Assembly: GCF_014534645.1 (NCBI RefSeq)
Contig: NZ_JACVQF010000231.1
Location: forward strand, 34,205 to 98,204
Source of the DNA: Streptomyces griseicoloratus
GTDB taxonomy: Bacteria > Actinomycetota > Actinomycetes > Streptomycetales > Streptomycetaceae
Reading direction: 5' to 3'
Length of the DNA: 64,000 bases
Shown: positions 49,946 through 62,311 of the stretch, in pieces
How positions within the stretch are numbered: the first letter of the stretch is position 1
How the letters are laid out: each line of letters opens with the position of its first letter
Notes under the pieces: model-generated
Databases searched by the model: none
Told to the model about the DNA's origin: nothing
Seen by the model: only the letters and a program-made list of their open reading frames with translations
Made by a program: the position numbers and the translations under genes

Positions 49946-51888
49946 GCCTCCGGGCCCTCCTTGGTCAGCCGGGTGATGCCGGCGATCCGGTACGCGTCGG
50001 CCTCGTCCAGCGTCTCGTTGAGCAGCAGCGCCTCGGCCAGCGCGTCGAGCTGCCCGCGGTGGTCGCGCAGCTTGCGGCAGGCCTCCTCGTAGCACTCGTC
50101 GACAACCCGCCGCATCTCGCCGTCGATGGCGTCCAGGGTCTGCGGGGCGGCGGCCAGCCCGTAGGCCTGCTGGGCGTCGCCCGGCAGGGCGGACAGCCGG
50201 CCGACCCGCTCGCTCATGCCCCAGCGCCCGACCATGCCGCGCGCGATCCGGGTGACCTGTTCCAGATCGTTCTCCGAACCCGTCGTGATCACGCCGTACA
50301 CGACGTGCTCCGCCGCCATGCCGCCGAGCGCGCCGATGATCCGGCCGCGCAGGTACTCCTCCGTGTACGCGTACTTGTCCGAGTCGGGCGTCGACAGCGT
50401 CACGCCCAGCGCTCGGCCGCGCGGCACGATGGTGATCTTGCGGACGGGGTCGGCGCCCGGCTGCAGCATGCCCAGCAGGGCGTGCCCGCTCTCGTGGTAG
50501 GCGGTGCGCCGGCGTTCGTCCTCGGGCATGACGAGCGAGCGTTCGGCGCCCAGCTGGACCTTCTCCAGCGCCTCGGAGAAGTCCCCCTGCGTCACCCGGT
50601 CCTGCTTCCGCTTGACCGCGAGGAGGGCGGCCTCGTTGGCGAGGTTGGCGAGTTCGGCGCCGGTCATCCCCGGAGTCGTGCGCGCGACCTGCGCGAGGTC
50701 GACGTCCCGGGCGAGCGGGATCTCCCGGGTGTGGATGTCGAGGATGGCCTCCCGGCCGCCCCGGTCCGGGGGCGAGACGTGGACCACCCGGTCGAAGCGG
50801 CCGGGCCGGGTCAGGGCGGGGTCGAGGACGTCGGCGCGGTTGGTGGCGGCGATGACGACCACGCCCTCCGAGCCCGAGAAGCCGTCCATCTCGGTGAGGA
50901 TCTGGTTGAGCGTCTGCTCCCGCTCGTCGTGGCCGCCCACCCCGGCGCCGCCGCCGCGGGCCCGGCCGATCGTGTCGATCTCGTCGATGAAGATGATCGA
51001 CGGCGCGACCTTCCGGGCCTCGGCGAACAGCTCCCGTACCCGGGAGGCGCCCACGCCCACGATCATCTCGATGAACTCGGAGGCGGAGGCCGAGAAGAAC
51101 GGCACGCCCGCCTCCCCGGCGACCGCGCGCGCCAGGAGTGTCTTGCCCGTGCCGGGCGGTCCCGCGAGGAGCACGCCCCGGGGCATCTTGGCGCCCATCC
51201 GGCGGTAGGCGTCGGGGTTCTTCAGGAAGTCGACGACGTCGCTGAGCTCGCCCTCCACCTCGTCGATGCCGGCCACGTCCGCGAAGGTCGTGCGCTTGGT
51301 TCCGGGCCGCAGCTCGACGGGCCTGGGCGGCGCCTTGCGGCCGAGCATGCCGCCCGCTCCGCCGCCCATCGCCCGGCTCATGCGCCGCGCGATGAAGACC
51401 CAGAGCAGGACCAGGAGCAGCATCGGGGCCAGCGAGATCAGCAGGTTGGCCAGGAAACTGCGGTGCTGGACGACCGGTTCCGCCGTGACGGTGACGTCGT
51501 GCCGGGTCAGGTCGTCCCAGAGCTGGTCGTCCGCGAAGGTCGGCCGCTCGGTCTGGAACTTGGTGTAGGTCCCCTCGCCCTCGGGGTCGTCCTGGGCCTT
51601 CTTCAGCTGGCCCTGGATGGCGTCGCCCTTGGCGTAGATCTTGCTGACGTTGCCCGCGTCGACCTGTCTGCTGAACTCGGTGTACGAGATGGTCGGCTCG
51701 TCGCGCCCGTTGAAGAAGGACAGCACGAGGTTGGCGATCAGGTAGACGACCAGCGCGGTGAGGACCAGGCTCCACCAGCCGCCCCGCATCCTCCTCCCGC
51801 CGGGCGGCGGCTTGGGAGGCTCCTCGGGGGTGCCCTCGGTGCGCCAGGGCGGCTCGGTGGCCTTGCGCGGCGGAGAGGGATTGGCCAT
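49942..51888 (-). CDS. ftsH: ATP-dependent zinc metalloprotease FtsH
   Basis: A 648-residue membrane AAA protease. Two helices ([20 protein letters not shown] and [19 protein letters not shown]) flank a 90-residue extracytoplasmic domain. Walker A is GPPGTGKT, Walker [12 protein letters not shown], the SRH contains [18 protein letters not shown], and the zinc site is HESGH ([10 protein letters not shown]) with the later Asp. It degrades misfolded membrane proteins. The N-tail is Pro-rich. Streptomyces usually have a further, longer FtsH near the hpt/folE genes; this looks like the second one (inference). Confidence 0.93.
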   Translation of the reverse strand: MANPSPPRKATEPPWRTEGTPEEPPKPPPGGRRMRGGWWSLVLTALVVYLIANLVLSFFNGRDEPTISYTEFSRQVDAGNVSKIYAKGDAIQGQLKKAQDDPEGEGTYTKFQTERPTFADDQLWDDLTRHDVTVTAEPVVQHRSFLANLLISLAPMLLLVLLWVFIARRMSRAMGGGAGGMLGRKAPPRPVELRPGTKRTTFADVAGIDEVEGELSDVVDFLKNPDAYRRMGAKMPRGVLLAGPPGTGKTLLARAVAGEAGVPFFSASASEFIEMIVGVGASRVRELFAEARKVAPSIIFIDEIDTIGRARGGGAGVGGHDEREQTLNQILTEMDGFSGSEGVVVIAATNRADVLDPALTRPGRFDRVVHVSPPDRGGREAILDIHTREIPLARDVDLAQVARTTPGMTGAELANLANEAALLAVKRKQDRVTQGDFSEALEKVQLGAERSLVMPEDERRRTAYHESGHALLGMLQPGADPVRKITIVPRGRALGVTLSTPDSDKYAYTEEYLRGRIIGALGGMAAEHVVYGVITTGSENDLEQVTRIARGMVGRWGMSERVGRLSALPGDAQQAYGLAAAPQTLDAIDGEMRRVVDECYEEACRKLRDHRGQLDALAEALLLNETLDEADAYRIAGITRLTKEGPEA

Positions 51889-51932
51889 ATCCGGACGTTA
51901 CGCCAGGAAAGCGGCGCGGGCATGCGCTTGTA

Positions 51933-51975
51933 CGTCGCTGGGGGCGCCCCTTGGCGAGGGGCGCCCCCAGCGACG
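51933..51975 (-). terminator. Terminator of ffh
   Basis: A perfect 18-bp stem CGTCGCTGGGGGCGCCCC (51933-51950) / 51958-51975 with a 7-nt loop begins 16 bp after the ffh stop. It also lies upstream of ftsH, insulating it. Confidence 0.85.
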
Positions 51976-51990
51976 CGGTGACGAGAACCG

Positions 51991-53541
51991 TCAGCCCATG
52001 AACTTCTTGAACTCGTCCGGCAGCTCGAACTCCGTGCCGCCCTGCTGCGGCAGGCCGAGGGCGTTGCCGCCCTGGGCGGCGGCGGCCCGGCGGGCGGCCT
52101 CCTCCTGCTCCTGCTGCTTGCGCTTCATCGGGTTGCCGGAGCGCTGCTTGCCCTTGGCCTTCTTCTGCTGCTTCTTCTGCCGGCCGGGTCCGCCGCCCAT
52201 GCCCGGCATCCCCGGCATGCCCGGCATCCCGCCGCCCTGGGCCATGCGGGACATCATCTTGCGGGCCTCGAAGAACCGCTCGACCAGGTTCTTCACGGCG
52301 CTGACCTCGACACCGGAACCCTTGGCGATACGGGCGCGGCGCGAGCCGTTGATGATCGTCGGGTCCTGGCGCTCGCCCGGCGTCATCGACTTGATGATCG
52401 CGGCCGTGCGGTCGACGTCCCGCTCGTCGAGGTTGTTGATCTGGTCCTTGATCTGGCCCATGCCCGGGAGCATGCCGAGCAGCTTGGAGATGGAGCCCAT
52501 CTTCCTGACCTGCTCCATCTGGGCCAGGAAGTCGTCCAGGGTGAAGTCCTGGCCCTTCTTGGACGCCAGCTTGGAGGCCATCTTCTCGGCCTCTTCCTGG
52601 CTGAACGTCTTCTCCGCCTGCTCGATCAGGGTGAGCAGGTCACCCATGTCGAGGATGCGGGAGGCCATCCGGTCCGGGTGGAAGGCGTCGAAGTCGTCGA
52701 GCTTCTCGCCGTTCGACGCGAACATGATCGGCTTGCCGGTCACCGAGGCGATCGACAGGGCCGCACCACCGCGGGCGTCGCCGTCCAGCTTGGAGAGCAC
52801 CACGCCGTCGAAGCCGACGCCGTCGCGGAAGGCCTCGGCGGTGTTGACGGCGTCCTGACCGATCATCGCGTCGACGACGAACAGGATCTCGTCCGGGGAG
52901 ACGGCGTCACGGATGTCCGCGGCCTGCTGCATCATCTCCTGGTCGATGCCGAGGCGGCCGGCGGTGTCCACGATGACCAGGTCGTGGACCTTGGCCTTGG
53001 CGAACTCGATGGAGTCCCTGGCGACCTTGACCGGGTCGCCGACGCCGTTGCCCGGCTCGGGGGCGTACACCGCGACGCCGGCGCGCTCGGCGACGACGCT
53101 GAGCTGGTTCACGGCGTTGGGGCGCTGGAGGTCACAGGCCACGAGCAGCGGGGAGTGGCCCTGCTCCTTGAGCCACTTGCCGAGCTTGCCCGCGAGGGTG
53201 GTCTTACCGGCACCCTGCAGACCCGCGAGCATGATCACGGTGGGCGGCTGCTTGGCGAAGCGCAGGCGGCGGGTCTCGCCGCCGAGGATGGTGACCAGCT
53301 CCTCGTTGACGATCTTGAGGACCTGCTGGGCCGGGTTCAGCGCCTTGGAGACCTCGGCACCGAGGGCGCGCTCCTTGACGTTCTTGATGAAGGCGCGGAC
53401 CACCGGCAGGGCGACGTCGGCCTCGAGGAGCGCGATGCGGATCTCGCGGGCCGTGGCGTCGATGTCCGCTTCGGACAGCCGGCCCTTACCCCGGAGGGAC
53501 TTAAAGGTGGCTGACAAGCGATCGGAGAGAGTATCGAACAC
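51991..53541 (-). CDS. ffh: Signal recognition particle protein Ffh
   Basis: 516 residues, N, G and M domains complete. The G domain has GLQGAGKTT (about 107-115), ACDLQRPNAVNQL, VDTAGRL and TKLDGDARGG-like SKLDGDARGG. The Met-rich M domain includes MGSISKLLGMLPGMG and the RNA-binding GSGVEVSAVKNLVERF. A Gly/Met/Lys-rich tail follows (MPGMPGMPGMGGG, then KKQQKKAKGKQR). With 4.5S RNA it targets nascent membrane proteins to FtsY, encoded 7 kb away. GTG 53541 gives the standard VFDTLSDRL N-terminus. Confidence 0.96.
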   Translation of the reverse strand: MFDTLSDRLSATFKSLRGKGRLSEADIDATAREIRIALLEADVALPVVRAFIKNVKERALGAEVSKALNPAQQVLKIVNEELVTILGGETRRLRFAKQPPTVIMLAGLQGAGKTTLAGKLGKWLKEQGHSPLLVACDLQRPNAVNQLSVVAERAGVAVYAPEPGNGVGDPVKVARDSIEFAKAKVHDLVIVDTAGRLGIDQEMMQQAADIRDAVSPDEILFVVDAMIGQDAVNTAEAFRDGVGFDGVVLSKLDGDARGGAALSIASVTGKPIMFASNGEKLDDFDAFHPDRMASRILDMGDLLTLIEQAEKTFSQEEAEKMASKLASKKGQDFTLDDFLAQMEQVRKMGSISKLLGMLPGMGQIKDQINNLDERDVDRTAAIIKSMTPGERQDPTIINGSRRARIAKGSGVEVSAVKNLVERFFEARKMMSRMAQGGGMPGMPGMPGMGGGPGRQKKQQKKAKGKQRSGNPMKRKQQEQEEAARRAAAAQGGNALGLPQQGGTEFELPDEFKKFMG

Positions 53542-53698
53542 GGCGGCGTAGGTCCTCGCGTCGGCGTTGGTGTGGGTCGCCCTCCAGGGTATCCGGCCCG
53601 GCAAGCAATTCGTCCCTGCCCACCGCGGAGAGGGGACGGGGACGCAAACCCCGCACCGCCGGGGAGCACGTCCGTGGACGCGTGCCCCGGCCGCACGG

Positions 53699-56146
53699 TC
53701 ACGCTCGCAGCGCCTCCTCCAGCCGTGACGCCACCGCGGCCGCCTCCTCCCCCGGCAGCGGCGCCCCCTCGGCGCCGGTGACGTAGAACGCATCGACGGC
53801 GTTCGAGCCCAGGGTCGACACGTGCGCGCTGCGTACCCGCACCCGCGCGCCCTCCAGGGCCCGGCCGATGCGGAACAGCAGGCCGGGCGCGTCCTGGGCG
53901 CGGACCTCGATCACCGTGGCGAGGCGGGAGGCGGCCGGTGCGACCGTCACCCGCGGCGGCGGCGCGACCACGCCCCGGCGCCGGGGGTAGGCCGCGTCCC
54001 GCTCGGCGAGGCGGGCGGCGACGTCCAGGGAGCCGTCCAGGGCCCGGACGAGGTCGGCGCGCAGCCGGGCGGCCTGGGGCAGGGAGCCGTACTCGGCTGC
54101 GACCCGCCACTGCAGCAGCAGGGCGGAGCCGTCGACGCCGTCCGGCAGCAGAAGGGCCCGCAGCTCGGCCGTGCGCACGGTCAGCCGGTGCAGGGCCAGG
54201 ACGCCGGCGACCGCGGGGAGCACGCCGGGCTGGTCCGGTACGGCGATCAGCAGCTCCACGCCCAGGGGCTCGGGTCCGCCGGCCGGGTCGCGCTCCGCCG
54301 GCGGCTCGGTCTGGGCGCGCAGGGCCAGCACGGGCCCGCCCGTGCGGAACGCCTCCAGGGCGAGCCGTTCGTGTTCGGCGGTGGGTGCGGCGGCCTCGGG
54401 GTCTTCCAGCGGGTCCCCCGCGAGGACGGCCGAGACCCGTTTCACCAGGTCGGCGACGAGAGAGCCGCGCCAGGACGACCAGGCGGCCGGCCCGGTGGCC
54501 AGGGCGTCGGCCTCGGTCAGGGCGTGCAGCAGTTCCAGGGTGCCCTGGGTGCCGACCGCCTCGGCGACCGAACGCACGGTGGCCGGGTCGTCCAGGTCGC
54601 GCCGGGTGGCGGTCTCGACGAGCAGCAGGTGGTGGCGTACGAGGGTGGCGAGGACGGTCACGTCGGCGCGGTCGAAGCCGATGCGGGCGGCCACGTCCCG
54701 GGCAATGGTCTCGCCCGCCACGGAGTGGTCGCCGGGCCAGCCCTTGCCGATGTCGTGCAGCAGGGCGCCGACGAGGAGGAGGTCGGGGCGGTGCACGCGG
54801 CGGGCGAACTCGGCGGCGCGGACGGCCGTCTCGATCAGGTGCCGGTCGACGGTCCAGACGTGCACGGCGTTGCGCTGCGGGCGGCAGCGGACCCGCTCCC
54901 AGTCCGGGAGCAGGCGCGTGATGAGCCCCTCCGCCTCCAGTGCTTCCCAGACCTCCACGGTGGGCCGGCCGGAGCCCAGCAGGGTCACCAGTTGCTCGCG
55001 TGCCTCGGCGGGCCAGGGCGTGGGCAGGGGGCGTGCGGTGGCCGCCAGGCGGCGTACGGCGTGCAGGGAGAGCGGGAGGCCGGCCTGTGCGGCGGCGGCC
55101 GCGGCACGCAAGGGGAGTACGGGGTCGCGTTCGGGGCGTGCGGTGCGGGCGAGCACCACCTCGCCGTCCTGCTCGACGACGCCCTCGGCCAGCGGGGACC
55201 GCTCGGCGCCCGGCTTGCCGCCGCCCAGCATGGCGCGCAGCCGCGGCCGCACGGACCGTGACCGCAGCACGCGCCCCACTTCGCGCCAGGTGACGTCACT
55301 GGCGTACGAGACGACGCGCGCCGCCTCGTAGACCTGCCGCAGCAGCGTGTCGGCGTCCAGCAGGCCCAGCTCGGCCGCCACCTGGTCCTGTTCCTGCAGG
55401 GCCAGCCGGTCGGTCGCCCGGCCGGTGGCCAGGTGGAGGGCGTCCCGGACGTCGAGCAGCCGGCGCCGGGCGTCGGCCAGGCCCTCGCGCGGGGCGTCCG
55501 CCAGCCAGGAGGCGGCGACGGCGCGCAGGGCGGTGGCGTCGCGCAGCCCGCCCCGGGCCTCCTTGAGGTCGGGTTCCAGCAGGTACTGGAGTTCGCCCTG
55601 GCGCTCGGCGCGTTCGGCGCACAGCTCCTTCAGTTCGGGGAGGCGCCTGGGGGCCTGGTTGCGCCAGTCGGCGAGGACGGCGGTGCGCAGGCCGGCGGTG
55701 AGTCCCGGGTCGCCGGCGAGGTGGCGGGCGTCCAGCAGTCCGAGCTGGACCTTGAGGTCGTCCCCCGCCGTCTTCCGGGCCTCGGCCGGGGTGCGGACGG
55801 AGTGGTCGAGGGCGAGGCCGAGGTCCCACACGGGGTACCAGAGGCGGTCGGCGAGGGCGGCGACCGCCTTGTCGTCACCGCCGTCGTGCAGCAGGAGCAG
55901 GTCCAGGTCGCTGCGCGGGGACAGCTCGCCGCGGCCGTAGCCGCCGACGGCGACGAGCGAGACTCCGCTCAGCCCCGCGGCCGCCGCGCCGAAGAGGCCG
56001 GACAGCCAGTCGTCGGTCAGTCCGGCGAGGGCCGTACGGCGCGGCGGCCCGGACCGCGCCCCCTCGGTGAGGAGGCGCAGCCGGGCCGCCGCGTAGCCGC
56101 CGGGTCCCGAGTCCTCTGCTTCTTTCGTCACGTCCGTACTCGTCAC
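53699..56146 (-). CDS. glnD: PII nucleotidyltransferase/deadenylylase GlnD
   Basis: 815 residues. The nucleotidyltransferase motif is GGYGRGELSPRSDLDLLLL (GxxxS-type with DxD, about 75-93). The HD domain is VGALLHDIGKGWPGDHS. Two ACT domains lie at the C-terminus (LLIAVPDQPGVLPAVAGVLALH and TVIEVRAQDAPGLLFRIGRAL, in parts). In Streptomyces this enzyme adenylylates GlnK on Tyr51 under nitrogen stress. It follows glnK by 24 bp, forming amtB-glnK-glnD. Confidence 0.95.
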   Translation of the reverse strand: MTSTDVTKEAEDSGPGGYAAARLRLLTEGARSGPPRRTALAGLTDDWLSGLFGAAAAGLSGVSLVAVGGYGRGELSPRSDLDLLLLHDGGDDKAVAALADRLWYPVWDLGLALDHSVRTPAEARKTAGDDLKVQLGLLDARHLAGDPGLTAGLRTAVLADWRNQAPRRLPELKELCAERAERQGELQYLLEPDLKEARGGLRDATALRAVAASWLADAPREGLADARRRLLDVRDALHLATGRATDRLALQEQDQVAAELGLLDADTLLRQVYEAARVVSYASDVTWREVGRVLRSRSVRPRLRAMLGGGKPGAERSPLAEGVVEQDGEVVLARTARPERDPVLPLRAAAAAAQAGLPLSLHAVRRLAATARPLPTPWPAEAREQLVTLLGSGRPTVEVWEALEAEGLITRLLPDWERVRCRPQRNAVHVWTVDRHLIETAVRAAEFARRVHRPDLLLVGALLHDIGKGWPGDHSVAGETIARDVAARIGFDRADVTVLATLVRHHLLLVETATRRDLDDPATVRSVAEAVGTQGTLELLHALTEADALATGPAAWSSWRGSLVADLVKRVSAVLAGDPLEDPEAAAPTAEHERLALEAFRTGGPVLALRAQTEPPAERDPAGGPEPLGVELLIAVPDQPGVLPAVAGVLALHRLTVRTAELRALLLPDGVDGSALLLQWRVAAEYGSLPQAARLRADLVRALDGSLDVAARLAERDAAYPRRRGVVAPPPRVTVAPAASRLATVIEVRAQDAPGLLFRIGRALEGARVRVRSAHVSTLGSNAVDAFYVTGAEGAPLPGEEAAAVASRLEEALRA

Positions 56147-56170
56147 CCAGCGACTCCTGTTCTGTCGTGG

Positions 56171-58162
<1,992 letters not shown>

Positions 58163-59656
58163 TCAGACCGCTTCGGCGGTCTCGGGCAGTTCGACGGCGA
58201 GCCGCCGGGTCAGGTCGACGACCTCGCCGAGGTCGCCGAAGTCGCGTACGGCCGTGTCGACGGTCTTGCGGATGCGGGTGTTGACGCGTTCGGAGCGGAC
58301 CTTCTTGGCGATGCCCATGGCCTCGGTGACGAGGACCGTGCTCTCCTCGGGTTCGCGGCGCAGCAGGTGCACGGTGGCCATGCCGATCAGGTTCAGCGCG
58401 TACGACCGCTGGTGTTCGCTGTCGGCGGCGAACAGCTCCACGGCCCGCCGCATGAGGGGTTCGGCGAGGGAGGCGTACGCGGGGCTGCGGCCGGCGACGT
58501 AGGCGAGGTCGCGGAAGGAGTGGGAGTTCTCGCCGTACAGCTCTGCCTCGGAGAAGAAGCGGATCCAGTCGGGGTCCGGCTCGTCCCACTCGTCGGCCTC
58601 GGCGAAGGTGTCCTCGGCCATCCGCACCGCCCGCTTGCACCGGCCGGGCTGGCCCATGTTGGCATAGGCGCGGGCCTCCATCGCATACAGCATCGACTGG
58701 GTGCGCGGGCTCGCGCAGTCGCGGCTGCCGTACTGCGCGAGGTGGATCAGTTCCAGGGCGTCGTCGGGCCGGCCGAGGTGGATCATCTGGCGGCTCATGC
58801 TGGACAGGATGTACGAGCCGAGCGGCCGGTCGCCCGCCTCCTTGGCGGCGTGCAGGGCGAGCACGAAGTACTTCTGCGCGGTGGGCTGCAGCCCGACGTC
58901 GTACGACATCCAGCCGGCCAGCTCGGCGAGCTCGGCGGCGACCTTGAACAGCCTCGCCCGGGTCTCCTCCGTCTGGGGTTCCTGCAGCAGGTCGGTCACC
59001 TCGTGGAGCTGGCCGACCACCGCCTTGCGGCGCAGGCCGCCGCCGCACTGGGCGTCCCAGCGGCGGAACATCACCGTGGTGGACTCCAGCAGGTCCAGCT
59101 CGGGCTTGGACAGGCGCCCACGCGCGCGCGTGGCGGGCGCGGACGCGTGCTCGGAGCGGGGGGGCGGGGGCGAGGGGACGAGCCAGCGCTGCATGGGCTC
59201 GATCAGGGACGGGCCCGCGGAGAGGGCCAGCGAGGTCCCGAGGAAGCCGCGCCGCGCCAGCATCAGGTCGCTGCGCGAGAACTCGCCGAGCAGTGCCACG
59301 GTCTGCGGGCCCGTCCAGGGCAGGTCGACGCCGGTCGTGGACGGGGAGGGGCGGGTGGCGCGCAGGCCCAGGTCCTCGACGGAGACAACGACGCCGAAGC
59401 GCTCGGAGAACAGCTCGGACAGGATCCGGGGGATCGGCTCGCGCGGGTTCTCGCCGTCGAGCCAGCGGCGCACGCGCGAGGTGTCCGTCGAGATGTGGTT
59501 GGCACCGAGCTGCCTGGCCCGGCGGTTGACCTGCCGGGCCAGCTCGCCCTTGGACCAGCCGCTGCGCGCGAACCACGAGGTGAGCAGCTCGTTGGGGCGC
59601 TTGTCAGCGTGCGTCGCGTGCACAGCGCTCGTTCCGCTTCCGCCGTTGCCGCTCAC
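58163..59656 (-). CDS. nsdA: NsdA-type TPR regulator, negative regulator of differentiation
   Basis: 497 residues. The N-terminal segment (SWFARSGWSKGELARQVNRRARQLG) looks like a helix-turn-helix. The C-terminal 300 residues are TPR-like helical pairs (for example YFVLALHAAKEAGDRPLG and ALELIHLAQYGSRDC). The length, the N-terminus and the position next to amtB match NsdA, whose loss in S. coelicolor increases antibiotic production and sporulation. GTG 59656 has GGGGG at 7 nt. A TAGGAT-like hexamer occurs upstream, without a clear -35. Confidence 0.85.
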   Translation of the reverse strand: MSGNGGSGTSAVHATHADKRPNELLTSWFARSGWSKGELARQVNRRARQLGANHISTDTSRVRRWLDGENPREPIPRILSELFSERFGVVVSVEDLGLRATRPSPSTTGVDLPWTGPQTVALLGEFSRSDLMLARRGFLGTSLALSAGPSLIEPMQRWLVPSPPPPRSEHASAPATRARGRLSKPELDLLESTTVMFRRWDAQCGGGLRRKAVVGQLHEVTDLLQEPQTEETRARLFKVAAELAELAGWMSYDVGLQPTAQKYFVLALHAAKEAGDRPLGSYILSSMSRQMIHLGRPDDALELIHLAQYGSRDCASPRTQSMLYAMEARAYANMGQPGRCKRAVRMAEDTFAEADEWDEPDPDWIRFFSEAELYGENSHSFRDLAYVAGRSPAYASLAEPLMRRAVELFAADSEHQRSYALNLIGMATVHLLRREPEESTVLVTEAMGIAKKVRSERVNTRIRKTVDTAVRDFGDLGEVVDLTRRLAVELPETAEAV

Positions 59657-60101
59657 TGGAACGCCCCCATCCCTGAGACCATCTGTCGCCGAGTGCGCCA
59701 AGCCCTATCAGAATGCCGGTGCGGACGGCCGCCCGTCCGGCGGTTGCCACCCTTCGAACGGAAAGCCGACTTGCCCCCGGCATACCCACTCGGGCATGTG
59801 CCACAAGGCTCCGTGCACACAAAGTAATCCTACGATCACGCGTCCAGCCATGGCGATCCCGGAAACGCCACCATTCGCCACCCCTTCGAATGAACTCACG
59901 ACCCGCGTCACACGATTCACTTGACATAGGACAACCGCAGGCGGGTGCAGCGGTGCGCACCGGGGCGTGCACCGGAATCCGCGCCACCCCGTTTGCCTCC
60001 AGGCGCCGTCTGAAACGCGCGGCACTGGGGAGGTGGAAACAGAGAGTCACGTTTCACGTCCGCTGCGTAACCGCCGGTGCGTCGGATCCGTTGGAGGGGG
60101 T
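59657..60101. other. 445-bp divergent promoter region of nsdA and the prim-pol-like gene
   Basis: It is AT-richer than average around 59820-59935. TTGACA at about 59932 points right and TAGGAT (minus strand, near 59830) points left, but neither has a good partner. No coding region or RNA gene was recognised. Confidence 0.5.
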
Positions 60102-60767
60102 ATGGGCTTCACGATCGGCAGCAGCCGGGGCATGCGTGAGATCCGGACCGGTTCGCGCCGTCGCGCCCGCTCGCCGGAATGCACCGCCGTGGCCGAGTTC
60201 ACCGGGCTGTGGGGCTGGGACGTGGTGCCGGGCGCGCGGGCCGCCGCGGGGGCCTGCTCCTGCGGCCGCCGCGACTGCCGGGCGCCGGGAGCACATCCCC
60301 TCGACTTCGCACCGGAGATCCCCGCCGGATCGACGCTGGACGCGGCGACCGACGCCTGGTCCGAGTTCCCGGGCGCCGCGGTCATGCTGCCGGTCGGCCG
60401 GACCTTCGACGTGATCGAGGTGGCCGAGACCGCCGGACGCAGGGCGCTGGCGCGGCTGGAGCGCATGGGCCTGCCCCTGGGCCCGGTCACGGCGACCCCG
60501 CCGGGCCGGGTCCACTTCTTCGTCGCCCCGGGCGCCGCCGCCGAGCTGCCCCGGCTGCTGTACCGCATGGGCTGGGACGACCCGTCCGCCCTCGACCTGC
60601 GCGGCCTCGGCCCCGGTGCGTACGTCACGGCACCGCCCTCCGACCGGGGTGGCCGGGGCGCGGTGCGCTGGCTGCGCCCGCCGGCCCTCGACTCGGCCAC
60701 GAAACCCCCGGCGGCCCGCCTGCTGCTGGGGACCCTGGCGTACGTCGCCCATCGCTCGCGCGCGTAG
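60102..60767 (+). CDS. Bifunctional DNA primase/polymerase N-terminal-like protein with Cys cluster
   Basis: A 221-residue soluble protein. An early CSCGRRDCRAPGAHPLDF (about 51-68) gives a CxC-x4-C cluster with a following His, as in prim-pol N-terminal domains (CxCG..C..PGKHP). Later blocks are MLPVGRTFDVIEV, RVHFFVAPGAA, GAYVTAPPSDRGGRGAVRWLRPP. ATG 60102 has GGAGGGGG. No helicase domain or replication gene is adjacent. It is a longer relative of the 1463-1918 protein. The function is unknown; it is conserved next to nsdA and ftsY. Confidence 0.8.
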   Translation: MGFTIGSSRGMREIRTGSRRRARSPECTAVAEFTGLWGWDVVPGARAAAGACSCGRRDCRAPGAHPLDFAPEIPAGSTLDAATDAWSEFPGAAVMLPVGRTFDVIEVAETAGRRALARLERMGLPLGPVTATPPGRVHFFVAPGAAAELPRLLYRMGWDDPSALDLRGLGPGAYVTAPPSDRGGRGAVRWLRPPALDSATKPPAARLLLGTLAYVAHRSRA

Positions 60768-60843
60768 GCCGCCACGGACGGCCACCGGACGGCACCGGAC
60801 GAACGGCCACCGGACGGCCACTGGAACGACCGGATACGGCGAA

Positions 60844-60880
60844 GCGCCCGTCCCCTGGCTGTTCCTCAGGGGGCGGGCGC
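60844..60880. terminator. Bidirectional terminator before ftsY end
   Basis: GCGCCCG-T-CCCCTG pairs with CAGGGG-G-CGGGCGC around a 9-nt loop, between two convergent genes. Imperfect GGCCACCGGAC repeats precede it (60780-60825). Confidence 0.75.
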
Positions 60881-60928
60881 CTCTTCTCGCGCGTGGACTC
60901 GCACGCGCAGCGGCCTCGGCCGGCGGTG

Positions 60929-62137
60929 TCAGTCGCCGATAAGCGCATCCACGAACGCCTCCGGCTCGAACGGCGCCAGGTCGTCGGCGCCCTCGCCCAG
61001 TCCGACCAGCTTGACCGGCACGCCCAGCTCGCGCTGCACGGCGACCACGATGCCGCCCTTGGCCGTGCCGTCCAGCTTGGTGAGCACGATGCCGGTGATG
61101 TCGACCACCTCGGCGAAGACCCGGGCCTGGATCAGGCCGTTCTGGCCGGTGGTGGCGTCGAGCACGAGCAGCACCTCGTCCAGCGGGGCATGCTTCTCCA
61201 CCACGCGCTTGACCTTGCCCAGCTCGTCCATCAGGCCGGTCTTGGTGTGCAGGCGGCCGGCGGTGTCGATGAGGACGACGTCGGCGCCGATCTCCTTGCC
61301 CTCCTTGACCGCGTCGAAGGCGACGGAGGCGGGGTCGCCGCCCTCCGGGCCGCGCACGGTGTGGGCGCCGACCCGCTCGCCCCAGGTCTGCAGCTGGTCG
61401 GCGGCGGCGGCACGGAAGGTGTCGGCGGCGCCCAGGACGACACTGCGGCCGTCGGCGACCAGGACCCGGGCGAGCTTGCCGGTGGTGGTGGTCTTGCCGG
61501 TGCCGTTCACACCGACGACCATGACGATGCCGGGCTTGCTGGTGGCGGGCTCGGTCTTGACCTCGCGGTCCATGTCGGCGCCGACCAGCGTGATCAGCTC
61601 CTCGCGGAGCAGGCCGCGCAGCTCCTGGGGCGTACGCGTGCCGAGGACCTTCACGCGCTCGCGCAGGCGCTCGACCAGTTCCTGGGTGGGCTGCACGCCG
61701 ACGTCGGCGGTGAGCAGCGTGTCCTCGACCTCCTCCCACGTGTCCTCGTCGAGGTGCTCACGGGAGAGCAGCGTCAGCAGGCCCTTGCCGAGGGCGTTCT
61801 GCGAACGGGAGAGGCGGGCACGGAGCCGGACCAGACGGCCGGCGGTGGGCTCGGGAACCTCGATCTGCGGGATCTCGAGCTCTTCGACGACGGGCGGTTC
61901 CTCGATGGTGGCGGTGCCGCCGTCCGGGAGGTCCACCTCCTCTATCGTCCGGCGCGGTTCTTCGCGGGGCGTCTCGGCCTCGTCGCCGACGTGCGGCTCG
62001 GCCGGAGGGGCGGTGATGTCGGGTGCCGCGGGGGGCGGGGGCGGCAGCTGCTTCCTGCGGCGGCTGCCGACCACCAGCCCGCCGAGCGCGCCGATCACGA
62101 CCACGGCGATGACTACAGCAAGGATGACGATGTCCAT
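60929..62137 (-). CDS. ftsY: SRP receptor FtsY
   Basis: 402 residues. One N-terminal membrane helix (IVILAVVIAVVVIGALGGLVVG) is followed by a charged Pro/Glu linker, then the NG domain: GVNGTGKTTTTGKLA (about 209-223), AADTFRAAAADQL, LIDTAGRLHTK, TKLDGTAKGG. It binds SRP and delivers ribosomes to the translocon. ATG 62137 has only a weak GGACGG, but it gives the correct helix at the start. Confidence 0.96.
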   Translation of the reverse strand: MDIVILAVVIAVVVIGALGGLVVGSRRRKQLPPPPPAAPDITAPPAEPHVGDEAETPREEPRRTIEEVDLPDGGTATIEEPPVVEELEIPQIEVPEPTAGRLVRLRARLSRSQNALGKGLLTLLSREHLDEDTWEEVEDTLLTADVGVQPTQELVERLRERVKVLGTRTPQELRGLLREELITLVGADMDREVKTEPATSKPGIVMVVGVNGTGKTTTTGKLARVLVADGRSVVLGAADTFRAAAADQLQTWGERVGAHTVRGPEGGDPASVAFDAVKEGKEIGADVVLIDTAGRLHTKTGLMDELGKVKRVVEKHAPLDEVLLVLDATTGQNGLIQARVFAEVVDITGIVLTKLDGTAKGGIVVAVQRELGVPVKLVGLGEGADDLAPFEPEAFVDALIGD

Positions 62138-62311
62138 AACCCGTCCAGTATCAGTCATGGCCCCCGGGGACACCCCGCTTGTGACTTCCTCCAAAGGACA
62201 AAGGCCACTGGAAGGAAGGAGTCGGATCAAAGTACGATGGTAGAGGCCGCGTCAACGCGCGTAGAGTCCCGACAGCTCCCTCTCCCCACGATCGAGGCAC
62301 GGACCCCCCAC

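Noticed and set aside
60179-62311. A long plus-strand frame joining the prim-pol gene region, the ftsY antisense and the permease gene
   Set aside because: Only the permease part from 62312 shows a recognisable protein; the rest is an open frame antisense to ftsY.
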